From Salinarimonas sp046292825 (lineage in GTDB: Bacteria > Pseudomonadota > Alphaproteobacteria > Rhizobiales > Beijerinckiaceae): 64,000 nt of DNA. The stretch is taken from contig NZ_JBKBQG010000017.1 of NCBI RefSeq assembly GCF_046292825.1, positions 1-64,000 of the forward strand, in the 5' to 3' direction. A model generated the notes under the pieces. The model ran no database searches and was not told the DNA's origin. It saw nothing but the letters and a program-made list of their open reading frames with translations. Shown one piece after another: positions 28,878 to 37,313 of the stretch. Position numbers and translations under genes: made by a program. Within the stretch, counting starts at the first letter, position 1; each line of letters begins with the position of its first letter.

Positions 28878-29531
28878 TCAGACGAGGAAGGGATTGGTCG
28901 TCCGCTCGTGACCCATCGTGCTCATCGGGCCGTGGCCGCAGACGAAGGCGACGTCGTCCCCGAGCGGCAGGAGCTTCTCCTTGATCGAGGCGATCAGGAG
29001 ATCGTGGTCGCCGCCGGGGAGATCGGTGCGACCGATCGAGCCGGCGAACAGGGCGTCGCCGACGATCGCGAGCCGGTCGGCCTCCGAGACGAAGGCGACG
29101 GAGCCCGGCGAATGGCCCGGCACGCGGCGCACGGAGAAGGGGATGCCGCCGACATCCACGACGTCGCCCTCGTCGAGCCAGCGATCGGGCGAGACCGGGC
29201 GCGCGGGCGGCAGGCCGAAATTTCTCGACATCTGCGTGAGGAGCTCGCCCATCATGAACGCGTCCTCGTGATGCGGCCCCTCGACCGGCACCGGCAGCGC
29301 GTCCAGGAGGTCCGCGACGCCGGCGACGTGATCGACATGGCCGTGGGTGAGGAGGATGCGCTCGACGGTGATTCCGACCTGGGCGATCGCCTCGAGAATC
29401 GCCGGCACGTCGCCGCCCGGGTCGATCACCACGCCGCGCATCGTCTCGCGCGCGAACAGGACCGTGCAGTTCTGCTCGAAAGGCGTCACCGGCACGATCA
29501 CGGCGGACAGCCGCGGCTCTTTGTCGGACAT
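28878..29531 (-). CDS. MBL-fold metallohydrolase, GloB/GloC (glyoxalase II)-like
   Basis: 217 residues. The metal motif LTHGHVDHVAG lies at about 61-71, then GHSPGSVAF, IVGDALFAGSIGRTDLPGGD and CGHGPMSTMGHERTTNPFL, all in the order of the GloC/YcbL glyoxalase II subgroup that binds two metals. Reaction is probably hydrolysis of S-lactoylglutathione or a similar thioester. GAGGAGAG precedes the ATG. Upstream is repeat C2. Confidence 0.88.
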   Translation of the reverse strand: MSDKEPRLSAVIVPVTPFEQNCTVLFARETMRGVVIDPGGDVPAILEAIAQVGITVERILLTHGHVDHVAGVADLLDALPVPVEGPHHEDAFMMGELLTQMSRNFGLPPARPVSPDRWLDEGDVVDVGGIPFSVRRVPGHSPGSVAFVSEADRLAIVGDALFAGSIGRTDLPGGDHDLLIASIKEKLLPLGDDVAFVCGHGPMSTMGHERTTNPFLV

Positions 29532-29674
29532 GAAGCTCTCCTCGTCTCGCCGAGCCTTGTGCCACGGGGGAGGGGGCGTGTCATCCCCGGCGGGGATGTC
29601 CGTTCCCTCAGGGGACGGTGGCTGCCGCGGCTGTCATCAAGTCAGTCGCGCCGACAGGGTGAGCGCTCCACCGG

Positions 29675-29864
29675 TGTCATCCCCGGCCGGAGGTCGCTTG
29701 CGACCGGAGGGGAAGGGGACCCAGCGTGAAAATTGCTTGCGGAGCAAGCGCTTGCGGCGGCGTCTAGCCGCCTGGTCGGCGGCACGATCGTGTGCTCCGC
29801 ACACGTTTTGGTGCTGGGTCCCCTTCCCCTGCGCACGCTATGCGTGCTCCGGCAGGAAATGACA
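29675..29864. repeat. Family C palindromic intergenic repeat, copy C2
   Basis: About 190 bp in the form described for C1, with GGGGAAGGGGACCCAG / CTGGGTCCCCTTCCCC inner arms. A mini derivative (TGTCATCCCCGGCGGGGATG) lies just to the left at about 29579-29598. Together they occupy the 389-base gap between the MBL gene and yidC; no gene is seen. Confidence 0.88.
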
Positions 29865-29893
29865 CCGCCCTGTCGAACCCCTCGCGTCGCAAT

Positions 29894-29913
29894 CGCCCCC
29901 GCGCGCGGGGGCG
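29894..29913 (-). terminator. Perfect GC palindrome just past yidC
   Basis: A 20-base perfect inverted repeat, CGCCCCCGCG and its complement, seven bases beyond the yidC stop on the minus strand, followed by ATT. It should form a very stable hairpin. The T-run is minimal. Confidence 0.6.
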
Positions 29914-29920
29914 GTTCGCG

Positions 29921-31786
29921 TCAGCTCTTGTTCGCGGCGGCGGGCTTCTTGGCGAACATGCTCTTGAGGTTCGACCACAGCTCGATCTTCACGCCGTGGC
30001 GGCGCATGATCCAGCCCTGCTGGATGACCGAGAGGAGGTTGTTCCAGGCCCAGTAGATCACGAGGCCGGCCGGGAAGGACGCGAGCAGGAACGTGAACAG
30101 CACCGGCATCCAGGTGAACACGGCCTTCTGGATCGGGTCCGGCGGCTCGGGGTTCATCTTCATCTGGACGAACATCGTGATGCCCATCAGGATCGGCCAC
30201 ACGCCCACCGTGAGGAAGAGCGGCACCGACCAGGGCAAGAGCCCGAACAGGTTGAAGATCGAGGTCGGATCGGGCGCGGCGAGGTCCTGGATCCAACCGA
30301 AGAAGGGCGCGTGCCGCATCTCGATCGTGACGAACAGCACCTTGTAGAGCGCGAAGAAGACCGGGATCTGGATCAGGACCGGCCAGCAGCCCGCCACGGG
30401 ATTGATCTTCTCCCGCTTGTAGAGCTCCATCAGCTCCTGCTGCTGCTTCATGCGATCGTCCTTGTAGCGATCGCGGATGGCAACCATCTCCGGCTGCACG
30501 GCCTTCATCTTCGCCATCGAGGCGTAGGACTTGTTGGCCAGCGGGAAGAAGAGGAGCTTCAGGAGCACCGTGACGATCAGGATCGACACGCCGAAATTGC
30601 CCGTCACGCCGGCAAAGAAGCTCAGCGCGTAGAAGAGCGGCTTCGTGATGAAGTAGAACCAGCCCCAATCGATCAGGAGGTCGAACTTCAGGATGCCGTA
30701 GCGCGACGCGTAGCCGTCGACGACGTCGACCTCCTTGGCGCCGGCGAAGAGCCGCTTCGTGTTGGTGAGCGTCTCGCCGGGCGCGACCGCCGTGCCGGCG
30801 CCCATCACGTCGGCCTGGAAGATCGGGCGGGTCGGATCGGGCTGGACGGTGAAGCGGCCGGTGAAGGGCAGCGTCTGGTCCGGGATGATCGCCGCGGCCC
30901 AGTACTTGTCGGTGATGCCCGCCCAGCCGCCGACGACCTCGCGCCAGGCCTCGCCGAGCACGCCGGGCGCGAGCGTGCGCGCGCCCTCGACGTTCGAATA
31001 GGTCCATTCCTGCAGGCCCTGCTCGCCGAGAACGCCGATGAAGCCCTCGTGCAGGACGAAATAGCCGAGCACTTCCGGGCGACCGTGGCGGGAGACGAGG
31101 CCGTAGGGGAAGAGCGTCAGCGTCTCGCCCGACGCGTTCTCGACGCTGTCCTCGATCGTGAACATGGCGTCCGCGTCGACCGCGATCGTGCGCCGGAAGA
31201 CGATGCCCGCCTCGTTCTCCCAGGAGAGCGTGACCGGGTTGCCGGGGCCCATGCGGTCGGCGCTCGCCGTCCACACGGTGTCGAGGCCCGGCAGGCCGCC
31301 AGGTACGGCGCCCGAGGCCACCCAACCGAACTCGGCGTAATAGGGCTCGGCCGTGCCGGTGGGCGCGAACAGCACGATGTTGGGCGAATCCGGATCGACC
31401 GTCTCGCGGTAGTCGCGCAGGACGAGGTCGTCGATGCGCCCGCCGCGCAGGTTGATCGAGCCGACCTTCGAGGGCGTGTCGACGATCACGCGCGGCGACT
31501 GGGCGAGCACCGCCTCGCGGGCGGCCGGCATGCCCGGCATCCCGGGGATCGTGGGGATGTCGGTCGCCGGCGCGCCGGGGCTCGTCGCGGCCTCGCCCGG
31601 CAGGGGCAGGTTCGGCCGGGCGGGATCGCCGAGCTGCTGCTGCTGCTGGAGGCGCTCCTCCATCGCGGCGCGCTGCTGCGCCTCGCGCTCCGCCTGCGGC
31701 GCGGCGTAGAAATACGTCCAGGCCACGAACACGATCACCGAGAGGACGATCGCGAGGAGCATGTTTCGGTTGTCTTCGGCGCGCAT
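29921..31786 (-). CDS. yidC: Membrane protein insertase YidC
   Basis: 621 residues from the ATG at 31786; a GTG at 31795 would add three residues. An N-terminal helix (about residues 8-25) is followed by a linker rich in Gln, Pro and Gly, and then the large periplasmic beta domain. The C-terminal Oxa1 core with five helices follows, with SMAKMKAVQPEM and MELYKREKINPVAGC in the cytoplasmic loops. The length is normal for Gram-negative YidC. It inserts inner-membrane proteins with or after SecYEG. rnpA ends 28 bases upstream. Confidence 0.95.
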   Translation of the reverse strand: MRAEDNRNMLLAIVLSVIVFVAWTYFYAAPQAEREAQQRAAMEERLQQQQQLGDPARPNLPLPGEAATSPGAPATDIPTIPGMPGMPAAREAVLAQSPRVIVDTPSKVGSINLRGGRIDDLVLRDYRETVDPDSPNIVLFAPTGTAEPYYAEFGWVASGAVPGGLPGLDTVWTASADRMGPGNPVTLSWENEAGIVFRRTIAVDADAMFTIEDSVENASGETLTLFPYGLVSRHGRPEVLGYFVLHEGFIGVLGEQGLQEWTYSNVEGARTLAPGVLGEAWREVVGGWAGITDKYWAAAIIPDQTLPFTGRFTVQPDPTRPIFQADVMGAGTAVAPGETLTNTKRLFAGAKEVDVVDGYASRYGILKFDLLIDWGWFYFITKPLFYALSFFAGVTGNFGVSILIVTVLLKLLFFPLANKSYASMAKMKAVQPEMVAIRDRYKDDRMKQQQELMELYKREKINPVAGCWPVLIQIPVFFALYKVLFVTIEMRHAPFFGWIQDLAAPDPTSIFNLFGLLPWSVPLFLTVGVWPILMGITMFVQMKMNPEPPDPIQKAVFTWMPVLFTFLLASFPAGLVIYWAWNNLLSVIQQGWIMRRHGVKIELWSNLKSMFAKKPAAANKS

Positions 31787-31813
31787 GGGTCCCACGGTCC
31801 GTGAGGTGTCGGG

Positions 31814-32341
31814 TCAGGTCTGCGATGTGGGCGGCTTGCGCCGACCGTCCGATGCGGCGCGCGGCGCACGGGTGTCCTCCCGCGCCGGGCGCCGGGCGGG
31901 ACGAGACCCGCCGGGTTTCGTCACCACGTGGAGGGCGCGGACGAAATCGTCAATGAGACTCGCATACGCAGCCTCGAGCGCGGGGCGCCGCGCGATCACG
32001 ACCACGTCCGCCTCCGGCAGCGGATCGGGCGGCGTCGCCAGGGCCACGGCCGATTCCGCCCCCGGCGAGTCGTTCCCGGGCGCGGCGTCGTGTCGCGCGA
32101 GCGCCTCGCGCGTCGCGTGCCGAAGACGCCGCTTGATGCGGTTGCGCTCGGTGGCGTGGCCGACCTTCTTCGTCACGGTCAGACCGATGCGAAGCCCCGC
32201 GCCCGGCGCTTCGGCCGGATCGCGCAGGCGACCCTGCACGGTCATCCGCTCGGAATGAAAGCGGCGGCCCGTGGCCGCCGCGACGAACTCGTGCCGTTTC
32301 GTCAGGCGACCGGCCCGCCCCGCAGGAGCGTCGGTGAGCAT
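31814..32341 (-). CDS. rnpA: Ribonuclease P protein component
   Basis: 175 residues. RLTKRHEFVAA at the start and the RNA-binding helix ERNRIKRRLRHATREAL are RnpA hallmarks, followed by DVVVIARRPALEAAYA. The protein is longer than the usual ~120 residues because of an insert after about 85 and a C-terminal tail rich in Arg, Pro and Ala. It pairs with M1 RNA to mature tRNA 5' ends. It lies 22 bases downstream of rpmH, in the conserved rpmH-rnpA-yidC order. Confidence 0.93.
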   Translation of the reverse strand: MLTDAPAGRAGRLTKRHEFVAAATGRRFHSERMTVQGRLRDPAEAPGAGLRIGLTVTKKVGHATERNRIKRRLRHATREALARHDAAPGNDSPGAESAVALATPPDPLPEADVVVIARRPALEAAYASLIDDFVRALHVVTKPGGSRPARRPAREDTRAPRAASDGRRKPPTSQT

Positions 32342-32363
32342 CGGCCCGGCCGCCCGCGCCGCC

Positions 32364-32498
32364 TCAGGCGGAGAGCTTCTTGCGGCCGCGGGCGCGGCGC
32401 GCCGCGATCACCTTGCGACCACCCACCGTCGCCATGCGCGCACGGAAACCGTGGCGGCGCTTGCGAACGAGCTTGCTGGGTTGATACGTCCTCTTCAC
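32364..32498 (-). CDS. rpmH: Ribosomal protein bL34
   Basis: 44 residues, KRTYQPSKLVRKRRHGFRAR onward, with a basic C-terminus ending RRARGRKKLSA. This is the complete standard length. The GTG at 32498 has GGAGTGAAG upstream. A further in-frame GTG at 32507 is possible. It heads the rpmH-rnpA-yidC unit. No DnaA boxes or dnaA gene are seen, so this is not an oriC region as far as visible here. Confidence 0.96.
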   Translation of the reverse strand: MKRTYQPSKLVRKRRHGFRARMATVGGRKVIAARRARGRKKLSA

Positions 32499-32631
32499 GG
32501 CCTTCACTCCGGTCGGGTCTTCGAGGGCTGACGCGGGGCCCCTCGCGGGAGCCGCGCCGACGCCGTCACGTGTCGGATGTCGAAATACAAGGGGCCGCCG
32601 CCCGCGCGGAGCGTCGTCCTCGGTCGCGCGG

Positions 32632-32660
32632 CTTATGACGGATGGCGCCCCACAAGTCAA
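32632..32660 (-). promoter_or_regulatory. Predicted housekeeping promoter of rpmH-rnpA-yidC
   Basis: On the minus strand TTGACT (-35) and CATAAG (-10) are separated by 17 bases. The resulting leader to the rpmH start would be about 125 bases. TTGAC is the alphaproteobacterial consensus -35 core. It lies in the gap before the divergent flavoprotein gene. Confidence 0.55.
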
Positions 32661-32763
32661 CGCAAAGCGTCGGGCGCCGTCGCGCGGGTGTTCACGACGC
32701 CCGCATTGGGTTAGCAACGACGCGGCGGCCGCCTGGGACGCCGCGCGTGACGGGTGGAGACGC

Positions 32764-34203
32764 ATGACGAAGACCCTCGAGCCGGATCTGTGCGTGGTGG
32801 GAGCCGGCGCGGCCGGCCTGTCGGCGGCCTCGATCGCGGCCTCGCTCGGCGCGTCGGTCGTGCTCGTCGAGCGCGGCACGATGGGCGGGGATTGCCTCAA
32901 TCACGGCTGCGTGCCCTCGAAGGCCCTCATCGCCGCCGCCGAGCGCGCCCACGCGCAGGCGACGAGCGCACCCTTCGGCGTCAAGGCCCGCGAGCCGGAG
33001 GTCGACATGCTCGCGGTGCGCGAGCACGTGCGCGGCGTCATCGCGGGGATCGCCCCCGTCGATTCGGTCGAGCGCTATCGCGCGCTCGGCGTCGCGGTCC
33101 TGCAGGAGAGCGCGCGCTTCGCCGATGCGCGGACCCTTCTCGTCGGCGAGACGACGATCCGCCCGCGCCGCGTGGTCCTCGCCACCGGCTCGCGCCCGGC
33201 TCTGCCGGAGATCCCCGGGCTCGACCGCACGCCCCACCTCACCAACGAGACGATCTTCGATCTCGGCCGCCGGCCCAAGCACCTCCTCGTGATCGGGGCG
33301 GGGCCCGTCGGCATGGAGCTCGCCCAGGCCTTCCGCCGGCTCGGCTCGGCCGTGACCGTGATCGCGAACGGCGAGGCGCTGCCGCGGGAGGATCGCGAGG
33401 CGGCCGGGATCGTCGTGGCCGCCCTGCGGGCCGACGGCGTGACGATCCACGAGGGCGCCGCGATCGACCGCGCGGAGCCCGCCGAGGAGGGCGTGCGCGT
33501 CGCCTTGCGGCTCGCGAGCGGGCACGAGCGCCTCCTCGACGGCTCCCACCTCCTCGTCGCGGTCGGGCGACGCCCCGTGGTCGAGGATCTGGGGCTCGAG
33601 GCGGCGGGCATCGCGCACGGGCCGGACGGCATCCGGGTCGACGCGCGGCTGCGCACCTCGAACAAGCGCGTCTACGCGATCGGCGATTGCGCGACCGGCG
33701 GGACCGGGGGCCTGCGCCTCACCCACGCCGCCGGCCAGCACGCGAGCCTCGTGGTGCGCCAGGCCCTGTTCGGCGTTCCCGCCCGCTTCGACCCCGCCCT
33801 CGTGCCGCGCGCGACCTATACCGACCCGGAGATCGCGTCGGTGGGGCTTTCCGAGGAGGAGGCCTTCGCCAAGGACGCGCGCGCCCGCATCCTGCGCTGG
33901 CCGCTCGCCGAGAACGATCGCGCCCGCGCCGAGCGGACGACGTCCGGCCTCATCAAGGCCATCGTCGCGCGCAATGGTCGAATCATGGGCTGCACGATCG
34001 TCGCTCCGCATGCGGGCGAGCTGATCGCGCCGTGGACGCTCGCGCTCGCCAAGGGACTGACCGCGCGCGATCTCGCGGGGCTGGTGATGCCCTATCCGAC
34101 GCTGTCCGAGATCACCAAGCGGGCGGCGGTGGAGGATTTGAAGGGGCTCGCGCTCAATCCGTGGCTCGGACGGTTGCGTAATCTCGTACGCTGGCTCGGC
34201 TGA
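32764..34203 (+). CDS. FAD-dependent pyridine nucleotide-disulfide oxidoreductase, mercuric reductase-like
   Basis: 479 residues. GAGAAGLSAA at about 13-22 binds FAD; the redox-active pair is Cys44 and Cys49 in GGDCLNHGCVPSKAL; GAGPVGMELAQAF binds NAD(P)H; AIGDCA closes the FAD site. The C-terminal dimer domain has MPYPTLSEITKRA where lipoamide dehydrogenase has His-x-His-Pro-Thr, so it is not a dihydrolipoamide dehydrogenase. No N-terminal heavy-metal domain or C-terminal Cys pair of MerA is present, so mercury reduction is unlikely. Electron acceptor unknown. The kinase gene follows 20 bases after its stop. Confidence 0.83.
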   Translation: MTKTLEPDLCVVGAGAAGLSAASIAASLGASVVLVERGTMGGDCLNHGCVPSKALIAAAERAHAQATSAPFGVKAREPEVDMLAVREHVRGVIAGIAPVDSVERYRALGVAVLQESARFADARTLLVGETTIRPRRVVLATGSRPALPEIPGLDRTPHLTNETIFDLGRRPKHLLVIGAGPVGMELAQAFRRLGSAVTVIANGEALPREDREAAGIVVAALRADGVTIHEGAAIDRAEPAEEGVRVALRLASGHERLLDGSHLLVAVGRRPVVEDLGLEAAGIAHGPDGIRVDARLRTSNKRVYAIGDCATGGTGGLRLTHAAGQHASLVVRQALFGVPARFDPALVPRATYTDPEIASVGLSEEEAFAKDARARILRWPLAENDRARAERTTSGLIKAIVARNGRIMGCTIVAPHAGELIAPWTLALAKGLTARDLAGLVMPYPTLSEITKRAAVEDLKGLALNPWLGRLRNLVRWLG

Positions 34204-34223
34204 AGGAGGACGCTGGAGGCGCG

Positions 34224-35750
34224 ATGGACGACGGCGGCAGGCGAGGTCCGGCGACGCACGGAACGATCGCGGCGGAGGTGCTCCCGGCCGCGGCCGAGCG
34301 CGCGCCCTCCGCCCGCCGCGGCATCGGCCTCTCGGGGCGGCTCCTCGTCCTCACCATCGCCTTCGTCATGCTCGCCGAGGTGCTGATCTACGTCCCCTCG
34401 GTCGCGCGTTTCCAGAATTCCTGGCTCTCGGACCGCCTCGCCGCGGCCCAGATCGCCGCGCTGGTGCTCGATGCCGATGCGGAGGGGCCGGTGGGAGAGG
34501 CGGTCGAGCGCAAGCTGCTCGAGGGGGTCGGCGCGGAGCTCGTCGCGGTGCGCGGCGGCGGCACGCGGCGCCTCCTCGCGATGGACACGATGCCGCCTGC
34601 GATCGACCGCACCGTCGACCTGCGCGACCAGAGCCTCGTCGATTCCGTCCGCGCCGCCTTCGCGACGCTCACCCGCCCGAACGGCGGCGCCATGCGGGTG
34701 ATCGGGCCGGGCACCGGAGCGCAGGCGCAGGAGATCGACTTCGTCGAGATCGTGATCGACCCCGCGCCCCTGCGCACGGCCCTGATCGGCTTCTCGATCA
34801 ACATCCTGATCCTCTCGCTGATCATCTCGGCGATCACGGCAGGGCTCGTCTTCCTCGCGCTCGAGCTCGTGATCGTGCGGCCCGTGCGGCGACTGTCGAC
34901 GAACATCGCCCGCTTCTCCGAGGAGCCGGAGGATGCCGCGCGCATCATCGTGCCGTCCGATCGCACCGACGAGATCGGCGTCGCCGAGCGGGCGCTCGAG
35001 CGCACCGAGCGCGCGCTCGCCCAGGAGCTGCGCGCGACGCGCCGCCTCGCCGAGCTCGGGCTCGGGGTCGCCAAGATCAACCACGATCTGCGCAACATGC
35101 TCGCCTCCGCCCAGCTCGTGGCAGACCGGATGGTGGAAGCCTCCGACCCGACGGTGCAGCGCTTCGCGCCCCGCCTCGTCGCGACGCTCCAGCGCGCGAT
35201 CGACTTCTCCGAGGCGACCCTCGCCTATGGCCGCGCCGTCGAGCCCGAGCCCGACCGCCGGCCGGTGCGTCTCCTCGACGTGCTCGCCGATCTCGACGAC
35301 GTGCCGGGGCTGTCGCGCGCGCGCGAGGACGGCGAGGGAACGGACGAGAGCGGCGAAGGCCCCGTGCGCCTCGTCCTCGCCGTGCCCGACGATCTCCTCG
35401 TCGACGCCGACCGCGCCCAGCTCGCGCGCGTCTTCGTCAATCTCGCCCGCAACGCCGTGCGCGCGCTCGCCAAGGCGCCCTCGGGCGCGCGGGCGCTCAC
35501 GATCGAGGCCTGGCGGGAGGAGGGGGCCTGCCACGTGCGCGTCTCCGACAACGGCCCCGGGCTGCCGGCGCGGGCGGTGGCGCACCTCTTCGAGGCCTTC
35601 AAGGGCGCCTCCGGCGGCACCGGCCTCGGCCTCGCGATCTGCGCGGAGATCGTGCGCCTGCACGGCGGACGAATCGCCCACGAGCCGGACCGCCCCGGCG
35701 CCTGCTTCCTCGTCGTCGTGCCCGATCGGGAAAAAACCGTGGCTGCGTAA
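34224..35750 (+). CDS. Membrane sensor histidine kinase, orphan
   Basis: 508 residues. Two membrane helices at about 38-58 and 188-212 bracket a 130-residue periplasmic sensor domain. A HAMP linker (RPVRRLSTNIARF) follows. The acceptor is His287 in the INHDLRN variant box; the catalytic domain has VNLARNAVRAL, DNGPGLPA and GGTGLGLAI. No response regulator gene is adjacent, so the partner is encoded elsewhere. GGAGG precedes the ATG and the gene follows the flavoprotein closely, suggesting cotranscription and perhaps a redox-related signal. Confidence 0.87.
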   Translation: MDDGGRRGPATHGTIAAEVLPAAAERAPSARRGIGLSGRLLVLTIAFVMLAEVLIYVPSVARFQNSWLSDRLAAAQIAALVLDADAEGPVGEAVERKLLEGVGAELVAVRGGGTRRLLAMDTMPPAIDRTVDLRDQSLVDSVRAAFATLTRPNGGAMRVIGPGTGAQAQEIDFVEIVIDPAPLRTALIGFSINILILSLIISAITAGLVFLALELVIVRPVRRLSTNIARFSEEPEDAARIIVPSDRTDEIGVAERALERTERALAQELRATRRLAELGLGVAKINHDLRNMLASAQLVADRMVEASDPTVQRFAPRLVATLQRAIDFSEATLAYGRAVEPEPDRRPVRLLDVLADLDDVPGLSRAREDGEGTDESGEGPVRLVLAVPDDLLVDADRAQLARVFVNLARNAVRALAKAPSGARALTIEAWREEGACHVRVSDNGPGLPARAVAHLFEAFKGASGGTGLGLAICAEIVRLHGGRIAHEPDRPGACFLVVVPDREKTVAA

Positions 35751-35801
35751 CGATCGCGCCCTCTTCCCGCGAAAAAAACGCGCGATCCTCGAAAAACCCG
35801 C

Positions 35802-35829
35802 TTGCCAAGCGTCCCGCGATTTTCTATTC
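35802..35829 (+). promoter_or_regulatory. Predicted promoter of tRNA-Arg
   Basis: TTGCCA and CTATTC are 16 bases apart, ending about 42 bases before the tRNA. The region is more AT-rich than average. Position and spacing suit a housekeeping promoter. Confidence 0.5.
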
Positions 35830-35871
35830 CACCGGCCTCGCCGGAAGGCAACGCCCTCCCGGTTCCGGCAA

Positions 35872-35948
35872 GCGCCCGTAGCTCAGCTGGATAGAGCACC
35901 AGACTACGAATCTGGGGGTCAGAGGTTCGAATCCTTTCGGGCGCGCCA
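35872..35948 (+). tRNA. tRNA-Arg (anticodon ACG)
   Basis: 77 nucleotides including encoded CCA. Acceptor GCGCCCG pairs with CGGGCGC, D-arm GCTC..GAGC, anticodon stem CCAGA/TCTGG around loop CTACGAA (anticodon ACG), variable GGGTC, T-arm AGAGG TTCGAAT CCTTT, discriminator G, CCA at 35946-35948. Reads CGU/CGC/CGA after A-to-I editing at position 34 by TadA. Confidence 0.97.
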
Positions 35949-36069
35949 TTCTTCTCTGCGATTACACGAGAGTGCGATTCGTCACCGGTCGCGTCCGCCG
36001 ACGTCGCGGCGCGTTATTCGGGGACGTGAGCGAGCCGTCGGGCGAGGCCCGCGTGCCGCCTCCGCATCG

Positions 36070-37146
36070 TCACGCCCGCGCGAAAACCTCGCCGCGCATG
36101 AGCATGCGCGCGGTGCGCACCGCGCCTCCCGAGACGACCTCGAGCGCGGTGCCCGAGCCGCGCGTGAGGAGGGCGACGTCGAACAGGCCCACGGGGTGCT
36201 CGACGAGGATCTCGCGGTCGTCGCCCGCGGGCCGGATCGCGAGCCCGTCGGCGACGGAGCCCTCGAGCATGGCGGCGGTCGCGATGCACAGGCCCCCGGT
36301 CACGGCCATCGCCGCATGGGTCTTGTGGGGGACGAAATAGCGGGCGCGGACATGGCCGCCGGCGCTCGGCGCCGACAGGATCGCCGCCTTCGGCACGACC
36401 TTGTCCGCCACCTCCCCGAGCCCCATCAGCCGCCCCGCTTCCCGCCGCAGCGCCTCGAGCCGGGCGAAGAAGGCGCGGTCCGCGTCGAGCGCGGCGGGGG
36501 TCTCGTCGCCGGACTTGCCGAGATCGGCGGCGCGCAGGATCATCATCGGCACCGCGACGTCGATCAGGGTCGCCTCGACCCCGTCGATCACGTCAATCGC
36601 GTTCCCTGTCGGCAGGAGGCGGCCCGTCTTGGAGCCGACGATGTCCATGAAGGACAGCCGCACCGGCGCTGCCGTCCCCGGGACGCCGTCGATGCGCGCC
36701 TCCCCGCCATAGGCCACGCGCCCGCCCGGCGTGCGCACCCGCGCCTCGATCAGGCTGTCGGTGTTGATGTTGTAGATGACGACCCGAGTTTCGCCGTCCC
36801 GCGCCGGCACGAGACCGGCCTCGATCGCGAAGGGCCCGACGCCCGCGAGGATGTTGCCGCAGGAGGGGCCGGTGTCGACGATCGGCTTGTCGACCGAGAC
36901 CTGCGCGAAGAGATAGTCGACGTCGACGCCGGGGCGGCTCGAGCGCCCGACCATCGCCACCTTCGAGGTGAGCGTGTCGGCGCCCCCGATGCCGTCGATC
37001 TGCCGCACGTCCGGCGAGCCCATCACGGAGAGGAGGACGCGATCGCGCTCGGCCGGGTCCGCGGGCAGGTCCTCCATGCGGAAATAGGGCCCCTTCGAGG
37101 TGCCCCCGCGCATGAGGATGCAGGGAATGGCGATCTGGTCGGACAT
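36070..37146 (-). CDS. PrpF-family isomerase, 4-oxalomesaconate tautomerase-like
   Basis: 358 residues. IPCILMRGGTSKGPYF near the start is the PrpF/GalD signature, then GGADTLTSKVAMV, DTGPSCGNILAGVGPFAIE with the active-site Cys, and RARYFVPHKTHAAMAVTGG. The family isomerises aconitate, methylaconitate or oxalomesaconate by proton transfer. The next genes upstream on the same strand are a tricarboxylate transporter, so a tricarboxylate-type substrate is likely. Family A repeat A3 separates it from tctAB. Confidence 0.85.
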   Translation of the reverse strand: MSDQIAIPCILMRGGTSKGPYFRMEDLPADPAERDRVLLSVMGSPDVRQIDGIGGADTLTSKVAMVGRSSRPGVDVDYLFAQVSVDKPIVDTGPSCGNILAGVGPFAIEAGLVPARDGETRVVIYNINTDSLIEARVRTPGGRVAYGGEARIDGVPGTAAPVRLSFMDIVGSKTGRLLPTGNAIDVIDGVEATLIDVAVPMMILRAADLGKSGDETPAALDADRAFFARLEALRREAGRLMGLGEVADKVVPKAAILSAPSAGGHVRARYFVPHKTHAAMAVTGGLCIATAAMLEGSVADGLAIRPAGDDREILVEHPVGLFDVALLTRGSGTALEVVSGGAVRTARMLMRGEVFARA

Positions 37147-37165
37147 GGCGCGGTCTCTTTCTTTT

Positions 37166-37309
37166 TCCCTCCCCGTAGGGGAGGGTGGCCTCCGAGGCGA
37201 AGCCGAAGGAGGTCGGGTGGGGCCCGACGCTCGAAGGCTATTCTCCACCCGGGCCCCACCCGGCCACGCTCGCTTCGCTCCCGTGTCCACCCTCCCCTCC
37301 GGGGAGGGA
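37166..37309. repeat. Family A palindromic intergenic repeat, copy A3
   Basis: About 144 bp with TCCCTCCCCGTAGGGGAGGG and its complement at the ends and GGTGGGGCCC / GGGCCCCACC inside. It sits between two same-strand genes (tctAB and prpF), so it interrupts a probable operon. Confidence 0.88.
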
Positions 37310-37313
37310 TTTT

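Noticed and set aside
32364..32760. Possible replication origin next to rpmH-rnpA
   Set aside because: No dnaA, no cluster of DnaA boxes and no extended AT-rich unwinding region were found.
32764..34203. Mercuric reductase
   Set aside because: The N-terminal heavy-metal domain and C-terminal cysteine pair needed by MerA are absent and no mer genes are nearby.
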